DNA from: Hawksworthiomyces lignivorus
Taxonomy: Eukaryota; Ascomycota; Sordariomycetes; Ophiostomatales; Ophiostomataceae
NCBI GenBank assembly: GCA_002917075.1
Contig: NTMA01000157.1
Span: 1 to 42,387 of the forward strand
Length of the DNA: 42,387 nucleotides
Reading direction: 5' to 3'
Shown piece after piece: positions 13,057 to 23,077 of this stretch. Each line of letters begins with the position of its first letter. The stretch's first letter is position 1. Position numbers and translations under genes: made by a program. The notes under the pieces are model-generated. The model worked only from the letters and a program-made list of their open reading frames with translations. It made no database searches and had not been told where the DNA came from.

Positions 13057-13300
13057 ATATGTAGTGTTAAGCATAGCCGAACGTACGCCGTGGTCGTACA
13101 GCCAAACTCAGTATTATGGAATAGGTCAGCAGGCAGGCCTACTGAGCATTATTACGGGTAATAAGCTACATACTACTTTGTTCGTCTATGAGCCGGTCTG
13201 CACCCGCTCTTAACCTCGATTCGCCCGCATTTACATCCCACCCTGCAGGCAATTTCGTCCCGGCGAACAGCTCCAGCAGAGACTCGCAGCAAGCCGGAAG

Positions 13301-13356
13301 CAGCACCAGCAGCACCAGCAGCACCAGCAGCACCAGCAGCACCAGCAGCACCAGCA
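13301..13356. repeat. Tandem repeat of 9-bp unit CAGCAGCAC
   Basis: About six copies of CAGCAGCAC. They open long alanine-, glycine- or serine-rich frames on both strands, which I regard as repeat artefacts rather than proteins. Confidence 0.85.
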
Positions 13357-13698
13357 GTGGCGGCGGCAGCAGCAACAGAATATAACCCATTGCAACACCG
13401 CTCTGATCTGACTCGTAATTTATAGTTTCTTAAACATAGAACGTCGTCGTTTTTGTCAATTCGTTCACCCGACGATCTCCTCTCTAGAACCTCGTACATA
13501 AGAACGCTGTGCCTGCCGTGGTGGAACCACTCGGAACCCATTAGAAACAAGGTTGGACGAGAGCAAATCTGATCCTGCGTCCACAGCATTGCGCTCAAGT
13601 CTATACGCGGATACAAACACAGATACGCACGCACTTATATATTAGATAGGTCGGACCGGCGACTCACGGTCTTTTTTTTTTCTTTCTTTTTTTACGCC

Positions 13699-14568
13699 AT
13701 GCTGTTCATCGGCCTGACCGGGTCCATTGCCACGGGCAAGTCGACCGTCTCGGCTCTGCTCTCGGCCTCGCCCTACGACCTGACCGTCATCGACGCCGAC
13801 AAGCTGGCGCGGCAGGTTGTGGAGCCGGGCACGCCGGGCTACCGCAAGATCGTGGCCCACTTTGGGCCGACCACGCCGGACCTGCTGCAGGAGGCCAAGC
13901 CGGGTGAGGAGCCTGCCGCGGCCTGCCGGCCGCTCAACCGCGCGGCGCTAGGCCGGCGGGTGTTCGGCGACGACCCAGAGCGCCGCCGCGACCGCGCCGT
14001 GCTCAACGGCATCGTGCACCCGGCCGTGCGCGCCGCCATGTACCGCCAGATGCTGCGCAGCTACGCCTCTGGCAGCTGGGCCGTCGTGCTCGACGTGCCC
14101 CTGCTCTTCGAGAGCGGCCTCGACGTGCTCTGCGGCACCGTCCTCGTCGTCGCCGTCACCGACCCCCAGGTCCAGATGGCCCGCCTGCGCGCCCGCGACC
14201 CCCACCTGTCCGCCGAGGACGCCGCCAACCGCGTGCGCAGCCAAGGCGACGTCCGCGAAAAGGCCCGGCGCTGCGCGGCGCGCAACGCGGGCGGGCGCAG
14301 CAACAGCGCCGGCGCCACCAGCAGCAGCGACGGCCCTACAAAGACAGATGGCATCGTGCTCTGGAACGACGGCGACCGCGAAGACCTCGCCCGCCAGGTC
14401 GCCGTCGCCATGGAGCACATCCGCCGCGCCAGCCCGCCGTGGTGGCACAACATGCTGCTGGTGTGTCCGCCGCTGGGGCTGGCCGTCGCCGCATGGGCGT
14501 ACTGGCAGAACCTGCAGATCAACAAGCGGTGGGCAGCCGAGGAAGCAGAGCGGAAGGCGAAGCTCTGA
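13699..14568 (+). CDS. Dephospho-CoA kinase
   Basis: Catalyses the last step of coenzyme A synthesis: ATP-dependent phosphorylation of the ribose 3'-OH of dephospho-CoA. The protein is 289 residues from a single exon. The P-loop GLTGSIATGKST is at residues 5-16. The CoaE-type segment around DADKLARQVVEPGTPGY follows, then the conserved NGIVHPAVR region and the VLDVPLLFESGL motif. Compared with bacterial CoaE (about 200 residues) it has a loop after the substrate region and a C-terminal extension with one hydrophobic segment (about 251-267, LLVCPPLGLAVAAWAYW) followed by a basic tail. This suggests membrane anchoring by the C-terminus, as inferred for some fungal and animal orthologues. The start ATG lies just after a T-rich leader. 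It corresponds to yeast CAB5 by function; I leave the symbol empty because orthology was not tested. Confidence 0.93.
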   Translation: MLFIGLTGSIATGKSTVSALLSASPYDLTVIDADKLARQVVEPGTPGYRKIVAHFGPTTPDLLQEAKPGEEPAAACRPLNRAALGRRVFGDDPERRRDRAVLNGIVHPAVRAAMYRQMLRSYASGSWAVVLDVPLLFESGLDVLCGTVLVVAVTDPQVQMARLRARDPHLSAEDAANRVRSQGDVREKARRCAARNAGGRSNSAGATSSSDGPTKTDGIVLWNDGDREDLARQVAVAMEHIRRASPPWWHNMLLVCPPLGLAVAAWAYWQNLQINKRWAAEEAERKAKL

Positions 14569-15404
14569 TTGTTGTCACGTGATATACTAGCGATAGAGAA
14601 GAATGCGCATTTGTGCGGGACTGGTCCTCTTACATAGATGCGCGAGCGGCTGGCAGCAGTCTGCCGAGAGGAATTCTCTGGCTGTTTTCCTGTAACTTTT
14701 TTTATATGAATGACTTAAAGGGCCCAAGGAGCCAATGGCAATCCATGCGCACAGATAAAATGTAGACACGATACATGTGATCGGAAATGGTTCGCTGCAG
14801 AGCGCTGTTTCTCTCCCGCGTAAAGAGGTTTAATTCTTTATCAAATAAACAGATGCGCTTATTCGAAACAACGATCGAACAATATCGGGCCATATATTGA
14901 CAATTACAGGGAATTCGTAATATGGGAGCATCGCGCGGGAAAGGGCGCGATGCCTGCGTAGCTTGAGGGCCTGCACACGCTACGACGCAGTTGGGAAAGT
15001 GAGCAGGTGAGAAAGCTGCGGGGCGGCTGAGGCGTTGCCTGGGTGACGGGCCAAGTCAACAAATGCGGCCTCCGTCAGCTGTGAGCGTCACATTCACACA
15101 CCTCTTGTTGCCCTGCTACCCCCCTGTCTATATTGAAATACCATCTTGCATTTGGGCAAATCCATTATTACTTGACATTTCGGATATTGATAATCTGGTC
15201 GTGCCCTCTACTCTCTTTTCGTCTTCTACACCTCCCGTTTGAAAGACCACATTCCACACTCTTAACGAAGAGAATCATCGATAATTGAAATCTCGTCGCC
15301 AAACAGCTGGAGAAGAGAAAATAAAATAGACACTTACAAAGAAGCCACCTAATTGCTCTTGTCATCATCGTCGCCAAACTCTCTGCTCGCAGTTGCTGGT
15401 CACG
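14569..15404. other. Intergenic region upstream of the F-BAR gene
   Basis: No coding gene seen. The right half (about 15080-15400) is rich in C and T and precedes the F-BAR start, so it is the likely promoter and 5' leader. The left part contains the kinase 3' UTR. Confidence 0.5.
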
Positions 15405-18400
15405 ATGTTGACAGCAACGGCCGATGGGCCGACTGTGGCTCTCTCATGTATGCGTGCCTCCTCTCTCGCTTCCCGCGGGCCAAATATATTCATCCACGGC
15501 AGTTTGTCTTTACGGGAAATGCAAAGAAGCCTATTGCTAACACATCTTCGCTGCTAGTTGCCAACAACTTCTGGGGAAAGGACGATGCTGGCGTCGGTCC
15601 GCTTCTCGAGCGCATGCAAGGGGCGAAGCAGACTTGCGATGAGCTTCGGTCGTTTTATAACAGTAGGTGCCAAAATACCAAGGGGAGAATAGAGAGAGGG
15701 AGGGGGGAGCCTTCTTGGTTTTGTAATTGTCGTCCTCTGACACTCTTTGTTTCTGTATCGCAGCTCGAGCTTCGATCGAAGACGAATATGCCCGAAAATT
15801 AATGTCTCTCTGCCGGAAGCCGCTGGGGTCGCAGGAGTCAGGCGCCCTCAAGATTTCGTTGGACGTCATGCGCGGAGAAGTTGAGTCGATGGCCAAGCAG
15901 CACCAGTCTATTGCTGCTCAGATGAAGAGCGAGCTGGAAGAGCCGCTCGGCGCTTTTGCCGGTGCCATGAAAGAGCGGCGGAAGATTGTGCAGAACGGCA
16001 TCGAGAAGCTGCACAAAATCAAGATGCAACAGACACAGATGGTCAACAAGGTGAGACTTCTTTCGCTGATTTTACCTTTTTTTACTTTGTTTTGTTTTTA
16101 AAACTTTCCGACCAAGATGGCTGACATGCTCTCTAGACCCGGGACCGATATGAGCAGGAGTGCCTCAAGATTAAAGGTTACCTTGCACAAGGGCACATGG
16201 TCATGGGCCAAGAAGAGCGCAAGAATAAGGCCAAGCTGGAAAAGACGCAGATCAGCGTGGCTACATCCAATACGGAATACGAAAACGCCGTGAAGACTCT
16301 AGAAGAGACAACTGCCAGATGGAACCGCGAATGGAAGGCTGCAGCAGACAAGTTCCAGGACCTAGAGGAAGAGCGACTGGACTTCACCAAGAGCAGCCTC
16401 TGGTCGTTTGCCAACATTGCTTCCACCGTATGCGTGAGCGACGATGCGTCCTGCGAGAAGATCAGATTGTCACTCGAGAAACTGGAGGTCGAGAAGGATA
16501 TCTCTTCCTTTATTCAGGAGAGAGGCACTGGCCAGGAGATTCCGGATCCGCCAAAGTACATTAACTTCTGCCGCGGCGACCTGGACTCGCAGTCGGAGAC
16601 GTCCGAAGACGAAAACTACTCCGTGGCTCAGTTCCCTCGGAGCATCAATCCAGCGTACCGGACTTCGTCACCACAGCCTTCTACCTACGAGTCTCACCAC
16701 GACCCCAACTCTGCTCTCGCGCGAGATCTGGGCCACGAGGTCGAGATGCCCTCTGCTCGCGAGCCGACAGTTACGCCGCAAAAGGCGCCAGTGCAGGCAG
16801 CAACTAGTCCAGCTAGCATGCCTCGCCAATCAATCGAACATCAGCCTCATCAACAACCTCATCAACAGCCACAACACCGCCAGCAACAGCAACAGCAGAA
16901 GCTTCAGCTGCAACAGCAGCAGCAGCAGCAACAGAAGCTGCAGCTACAGCAGCAGCAGCAGTTGCAGCAGGGTAACGTGCCTTACGATCCGAATGACTTT
17001 GCCCCCGTACCTCACGACCCGTATCCAATGGACGGCATGACCATGCTTTGTCGCACAGGCGGACGGCCGGGATCAGAATTGAGCTCCCAAGTCAGCTCAA
17101 ACAGCGCAGCAACTTCTGCTCGTCCCTCGAGCCCTGACTCGCACAGCGACTTTTCCAATTTGACACCGTACTCTAGCCAAGAATTGCCCAGCGGAAAGGC
17201 ATCGCCGACAAAGCAAGAGGTAAGTGACACAGTGATGCAGGCTGACGACAAGAAGGTGCTCAAGAAGAAGAGTGGCTTCTTCCAGAACCACAGCCCATTC
17301 CGGCGTAAGAGCACGAAAGACATCTCTGCGGGCGCCGCTGCCTCGAACAGAAACACGTGGCACGTTCCAGCATCGCAGACGGCTCTGCAAGGATCGTCCG
17401 CCCCGTCGAATCGCGGATCCGTATATGGAGGCGGCCAGCAGCAGCAGCAGCAGCGCCATCTTCTGCACGACAGGACGGCAAGCCCCGATCCGATTGATGC
17501 TAACGCAAGCTTGGCACTGAATGTCGGGCAGAACGTGTTCCCCGTATCCACTCCGGATCGCCGCCAGGCAGGCAATGCTGGCGGAGGTCCCAGCAATGAG
17601 CCGGCGGCAGCGGAAGACGACCCGATTGCTCTGGCCCTGGCGGAGCTGAAGGGTGTGACAATCGGAAAGCAGTCCTCAGTGCGCATGTCGGCCGATCACT
17701 ACCACGGCATTGCAACGCCCGCGCCTGGAGCACGGGGTAGCGCTTTCAGCAACAACAGCGCTGCGGCTGCCGGCATGCGCGGCACACCTCCGCCTTCCTA
17801 TGACCAGCAGGTGCAGCGCCTAGGCGTGCCATCTCCGGCCGTGACGTCGAAAGCCATGAAACAGACGTCACAGAAGTTTGTCGAGCAGACACGGAGTATG
17901 TTCAGCCCGCCTGGCGGTGGTGTTGGCGGCGGCGGCAGCAGCGGCTATTCTGCCTCGCCGTCGCGCTCTGCCACTCGCAACAGCTACGATATGCCGCGGG
18001 CCGCGTCACCGGCACCACGGCGCAGCGCCTCACCTCTGCCAGCACAACAAGCAGATCCGCGCATGAGCCACCGGTCGGCATCGCCGAACCCCTACGGCAG
18101 CAACCGGTCGCAATCCCGGCCACGCCAGCAGGTGCCATCAGGCTCGCATCGGGGATCGGATCAGAGCTATTACAGACACCAATCGCCCAACGACATGTCG
18201 CGGGCAGCATCTCCGTCGCCGTACCGGAACGACTACAATAGTCGGCCGACGAGCAGCATGGGAAGCCACAACGCCGACATGGCAATGCAGCTGGCACAGG
18301 CACCATACGGAAACAACGACGACGGCTATGGTTCGCAGCGCAGCCGTGGCGGCGGCAGCCGGCCAGGGACGAGCAACTCCAACTCACGTGCCATGGGGCT

Positions 18401-18741
18401 CTACGAAGGAGGCGGCACGATGCGGCAGCGCAGCAGGAGCACGGCCGATCCGAACCGGCAGTACACACGCGATGGGCGCCCAATTATGCATTTTGGTAAG
18501 TGAAAAACCTGCTTCTGGCTCTCTCACAACAGCGCGTAGCGCCTCTACTAACAAGTTGATTCCTTCTCTAGCACGCGCACTTTATGTCTACCAGGCAGCC
18601 ATACCCGAGGAACTAGGCTTTGCCAAGGGCGACGTTCTCGCTGTCCTCAGGCACCAAGACGACGGATGGTGGGAGGCGACCGTCCAGGGAGGAAGCGGAC
18701 AAGTCGGTCTTGTTCCCAGCAACTACCTTCAGCCCTGCTAA
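15405..18741 (+). CDS. F-BAR and SH3 cytokinesis protein (Cdc15/Imp2/Hof1 family)
   Basis: Membrane-binding scaffold of the contractile ring and septum. Five exons: 15405-15447, 15558-15662, 15764-16050, 16137-18495 and 18572-18741, giving 987 residues. The tiny first exon encodes 14 residues and joins to restore VALSFANNFWGKDD, the family's usual start of the FCH domain; intron 1 has a perfect TGCTAAC branch site. The FCH/F-BAR domain covers about 15-300 (YARKLMSLCRKPLGS, MVMGQEERKNKAKLEK, DLEEERLDFTKSSLW). The middle (about 300-930) is disordered, with a poly-Gln/His tract (about 380-424) and Ser/Pro-rich repeats with many candidate kinase sites. The SH3 domain is at 932-987 (ALYVYQA..., DGWWEA, GLVPSNYLQP). 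The last intron has a TACTAAC branch site. The family function in septation is established; orthology to Cdc15 rather than a paralogue is inferred. Confidence 0.93.
16850..16970 (+). repeat. CAG/CAA repeat encoding a Gln/His-rich tract
   Basis: Imperfect trinucleotide repeat inside exon 4 of the F-BAR gene. Mixed CAG and CAA codons suggest the glutamine tract is maintained at protein level rather than being a fresh pure-codon expansion. Confidence 0.85.
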
Positions 18742-21123
18742 GGGACTGATGGGAATTGCCTCTAATGGGATATGAAGCTTCACGTTTTATTATATTTCTT
18801 CAACTTCACGGCCTTTCTCTGTCCCCAAGGACAATGATCATCGGTTATGACAACGGACGAAGAATAGAAGACTCGGTGGTTCAGGTCATGGTGTCATGAA
18901 TCTATTTCTCTCCCTCTTAGTTTGCCTTCCTATCCTCTTCTTCACTCGCCTGAGAGAGAGCTCCTGTCTAGTTCTTTCAGCAAGCGGACTCGTTTTCTTT
19001 ACCTATGCATATTTGGTCTTGCTTCTTTTTCTGTATACATATAACTTCATGGGATCCGGTTAATAAATTGAGATTTGAAATTATCGCAAGTCTTTGCATC
19101 TTTGTGCCTCTGTATATTTTGCATGTGAATTTTGCTTTTGTGACGTAGACGCGTAAAGTACGAGGTGTATTCCATCACTCCAGGCTGAAAAAGACACGAT
19201 CGAGGCAGGCGCTCCTTTGCAGCATAAATTGCCTTTCTAGTCAAAGGAGAAGCTTGCTTCCGTGTCAGGAGACAGAAGAGGCAGGTGCAGACGACGTGTA
19301 CGATACGCGAGTATCAGGGCAAGAATCGACGAAGCGGAGCGAATTCTCAAGGGTTCCTCGCTCTTCTCATGCTAGCATCACGAATTTGATGCGTTTTCAA
19401 GGCACGAACAAGCTAGCACGTCATATACAACCTAGACAGGTTCCTTCTCATCTTGGTATTCACAACATAGAATCGCAAGTGGCTTAGAAGACTCGGGAAA
19501 GCAGATAAATGTTAAAAGATAAAGAAGGCAAATGCAAAGAATAGAGAAATAGAAAATGCTGCGATTACCTAATTCAAGAGAGATTTACGAACCCCTTTGA
19601 AGGAGGGAGAATCGCGACCCTTCGGGCGCTCTTACCTTGACTCTCCTCTTTTCCTATTTGTCTCCTCGGGGATTTTTCTTTCATCTCTTCTTCCCTAGAT
19701 TCCATTTGATTGCTTTAGCATTTGATGATCAGAACATCTGCCTTTTTTTATTCCACAGAAAATCCACAATCTACCTCAGGAAATAAAAAAGAGAAATCAG
19801 GCATTTCCCTGAAGCAGGAGCGACCACCTCCATATAGCCCGCAACTGTTGTTTGCCTTTCTTATCGTAGACTGTCTTTGTCGCCTTTTCCATAACGTGAC
19901 GTACATGACTTACCTTGAAAACTTTCGAGAAATTTGTACCGTTCTTTGAGCTTGGTTTCCTTTTTTGTGAGCGTAGCTATTATCAGCGGAAGAAATGGCT
20001 CTCGAAAAGTAGAAAATAAAAATAGATGATGAAGGTCATCTGCAAAAGAAAAAAAAAACCAGAGCAATATCATACTATTGACAATAGGCAAACTCTAGCC
20101 ATGAATTTGAAAGGAGGCAATTGCCTGTAAGAAAATGAAATAGAAGGAAGGAAAGAGGCAGAGAAGAGAGAGCGTACCAGAGCATGAAAAGCAAGAAACA
20201 GGAGGAAGGAAAGCAGGAGGGAAATTCCTAGAGTTCCTATACTCTTGGTTTACTTCTTACTTCTTACTCTAACTTAGCAAAGGAAGGCACATTCTACATC
20301 ATGTATTCTCCGTCTCAGCTATGCGTTTCTAACCTGCAATGCGTTCTTTCCATTTTTATTTACATCGTGAAGTATTTAAGAAGAGAAAGAGCCTAGGAGG
20401 ACAAAAGGAAAACAATATAGTTTTGAAAATAGGAAAGAGGTCGACGAGAGAAGGTGCAAAACAGTGGCATCCGAAAATCTATAAGAACCCCCCTGAGATC
20501 TCGTTCCTTCTCAATCTGCCTCCTCTCTCTTCTTCTTCTTCTTCTTCTTTTTGATCCATTCCACCTTTATCGTCTTCATTCTCCTTTGCTCACCAATCTC
20601 ATCTGTGATCCATCATCGTCGTCGACATTATCGACATCTGCCCGAACCATGTTCCTCTCCTTTCTGTGTTCCTTTATCCCATCACTTTTCTTAATCTGCC
20701 TTGTCTCACGACAACTCCTCATTCCTCTTCAACCTTCATACCATCTTCACCACAAAGAGATCCAGCATATTTCATCCTCTGGCTCTTGGCTTTCTTGGCC
20801 CGAGGCTTCATCCAATTTCTTCATATTCTTTGTCCGCTACATACACAATCCTCTTGTCAATCTATTGGACCACTCCTGCTTCTCACTTTCCTGCTCTCCG
20901 ATGCAAGATCCAACACTTGCTGGTTATCTTGATTTCTCCATCGACAAATGCGTCTCTTTCGAGGGCAGTATTATCCCAGGATCTGCAAGCTCACGCCACC
21001 CTTTCTCTATCAAGCTTCTTTGAGCTTCTTCCTTTATTTGATTTTGCTTTCTCTTCATACCCACGAGGTGTAATCCGAATTTCCTCTCCTAGATTTGCTT
21101 CAGATATATTTTGATAGCCTAGG

Positions 21124-21150
21124 CATCGAAAATAACGCCAGTTTTCGATG
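21124..21150. other. Hairpin with 9-bp perfect stem
   Basis: CATCGAAAA (21124-21132) is the exact reverse complement of TTTTCGATG (21142-21150), with a 9-base loop. It lies about 240 bases upstream of the snoRNA candidate. It could be half of an H/ACA RNA, a processing hairpin, or chance. Confidence 0.5.
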
Positions 21151-21390
21151 GCATACATGTGGCATATCATCATGAGCAAGGAAATTGTTTTCCAATTCAA
21201 AAGTGAGTTACCTCTTGTAAGGTACATGCCCACATGGTTCCAGCACTGACATTATGCCTCGTTTGTTGAGTTATCTCAGTTCACTTCTGCGGTCCCTGCT
21301 GCCGCATACTATGCTCGAGATTCTGAAAGAGATCTCGTCATCATCGACATCAACAAAGAGGTGAGATAACCCTTCGAATTGTGAACATGT

Positions 21391-21471
21391 ACCTAATGAT
21401 GAGAAAACAAATCTCTGAGCGTGTTCCCTGTGACGATGAGATAAAAATATACCTTGTTACGAACTGAAGGG
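21391..21471 (+). ncRNA. Box C/D snoRNA candidate
   Basis: Box C ATGATGA is at 21396-21402, D' CTGA at 21415-21418, C'-like ACGATGA at 21433-21439 and D CTGA at 21464-21467. A short terminal stem pairs CCT (21392-21394) with AGG (21468-21470). The overall size of about 80 nt is normal for the class. The sequence just upstream of box D contains ACCTTGTTACGA, complementary over 12 bases to TCGTAACAAGGT, the universally conserved 3' strand of 18S helix 44. By the D+5 rule the target is the U in GUCGU, equivalent to E. coli 16S U1498. It sits within a putative intron (21361-21533), the usual setting for fungal snoRNAs. No target was recognised for the D' guide. Confidence 0.65.
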
Positions 21472-23077
21472 CAAGTTCTGAAGGAAGTGTTTTCTTTTGC
21501 TCTCGGGGGTTTCTTTCACTACTTATCCACCAGCTTCGGCAGACAAAAAGGAAAAATTCTCACTTTTAGGTGTCGAAATTCGCACTGCAAGTGACGCACA
21601 AATTTCCCTAGAAGCACTTCACAGCAAAAACTCGGCCTTCGTCAGGAGTGATTTTCCTCTTGTATTTGAGAAGCTGCAATTTCGGTTCATTGGTCTCATG
21701 GGTTTAACGCACTGAGAAAAAAAAAATCTGCCTCATGTTGTTGATGCTATGGTGTTGGTGACGTTGACTTGGGCATAATATGACAGCTCTGTATGATTCA
21801 TGGTGAAAAGGTTTCTGTATGTAATCAGACTTAATTTGATATTTGGGAGATAGGCAGGACAATCTAATTTTCTACCACACAAATGAGAAAAATAAAGACT
21901 TAGTTACCACAAAATATTCAGGTTCGTGATTTTGCTTCAAGCCCTTAGAGAAATGTTTTGTTTCTGTCTAAGAGATAGCTACTGTGCCACATCCTTCTGC
22001 TATGCTTAATCCAGGTGGTGCAGAATGCTTAATTGTAAAAGAGATAAATCCCTGCCTACGGCAATTTGTTTCTACCGGTGAGAAGCTCATCTTTTATTGA
22101 TAAGAGTACGCCTATTAAATTTGGACGATGTGCGTCTTAACTTCCATTAAAAATACATCCTGGCAAGCTGCTATAGGATATGACTGAAGCCCCTTGCTAA
22201 TCTAGCTGCTTCAGCTGGTGATCATTGACATTTTTCACCATGAACATCGAGAATACGGTGGTTTCACCAAGGCGAAAATCGTGGCTTCAAATCTTGATCT
22301 TGCCACGTCCCAAAATCTGTCTTGCTCGACAACGATCAGCTCTGTCGCTGAGTGCGCAATACTGAGTGCCAATGTTAACCCGCATCGTTTACCAAGCTGG
22401 CGATTCGTATCAATGTGCAACCCTAGCTTTTCGCCGAAGTTTATCAGGTCGAGACCACTTGTATTTCCATTGCTTTTCAGTCAAACAAAGGCAAACAAGG
22501 TGCTTTTTATCGAGTTTCTCGCTGCTTTCTCTGTTCATCGTGGTGACATCCCAGCTCCTGGTGATCGCCCATATGTTGCCGCCAACTAGTTTATTAACAC
22601 ACCTCCCGCCAGTCCAGCTCAGCCTAGTCGTTGTCGTTGCTGTATTGAAAATTTTCTGGCTAAAAAAATTTGGTACTCTAAAACGAGTTTTTTTTTCTTT
22701 TTTATTTTTTTTATTTTTTTTTTATTTAAAAAAAAAGTAAAACATAATACGTCTTTCAGTGGAATGAGGCCAAATTCGAAGGACTGAAATCCTTCACATG
22801 TAAAATGAGCTGTTTGCTGCTTTTGATTGGTTAGCGTCAGTTGCCTTATGACGACAAGTGTCACACCAGCTGCCATCGCAAGCCTAACAGGTTTCTGTCT
22901 CTCTCGCCCTTACAGCTGGACTCATGCGAGAAATTCTCATGCATCAAATAAAAGGATCGCCACACTTCTGGCTCATGCCGTTGGTTTCTTTTCTAAACAC
23001 TGAGCTTGACAATCACGTCCACAACAATGTGCGAGTGATCTGAGCGCTCCCCAGTTTTCACCGTGTAGCTGAAACGT

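Larger units (their letters stand above)
11748..13698. other. Divergent intergenic region NOT1 / dephospho-CoA kinase
   Basis: About 1.95 kb between divergent genes with no supported coding gene. The part next to NOT1 (about 11880-12730) is pyrimidine-rich on the minus strand and is probably the NOT1 promoter and 5' leader. A possible leader-intron donor (GTAAGAG on the minus strand) lies near 12378. Three simple repeats lie here: CA, a 10-bp tandem unit, and a CAG-type 9-bp unit. Confidence 0.6.
20500..22650 (+). ncRNA. Possible spliced non-coding snoRNA host transcript
   Basis: Boundaries are approximate. A CT-rich leader-like segment (about 20500-20620) is followed by plus-strand splice-like signals: donor GTGAGT at 21203, acceptor TTATCTCAG ending at 21279, donor GTGAGA at 21361, and acceptor TCCACCAG ending at about 21533. 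The intron 21361-21533 contains the box C/D candidate. No conserved protein frame joins the putative exons, so I favour a non-coding host. It could alternatively be a decayed protein gene; transcript data are needed to decide. Confidence 0.35.
18742..23077. other. 4.3-kb AT-rich interval between F-BAR and seipin genes
   Basis: No protein gene is supported; the open frames are short and share no domain signature. The left third carries the F-BAR 3' UTR. From about 20500 a pyrimidine-rich stretch resembles a plus-strand 5' leader, followed by splice-like signals and a box C/D snoRNA candidate (listed separately). The right end (about 22660-22740) is T- and A-rich. The last 300 bases are presumably the seipin promoter. 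Confidence 0.5.

Noticed and set aside
13173..13634. Minus-strand open frame of 153 codons left of dephospho-CoA kinase
   Set aside because: Its core is an alanine/glycine run translated from the CAGCAGCAC tandem repeat; the flanks show no conserved features.
17221..17241. GTAAGT...CAG pair in the F-BAR gene suggesting an intron
   Set aside because: It would be only 21 nt long, too short for a fungal intron, and the reading frame continues normally through it.
19721..19812. Possible second box C/D RNA (TGATGA near 19723, CTGA near 19809)
   Set aside because: No terminal stem, no internal boxes and no guide complementary to rRNA that I recognise.
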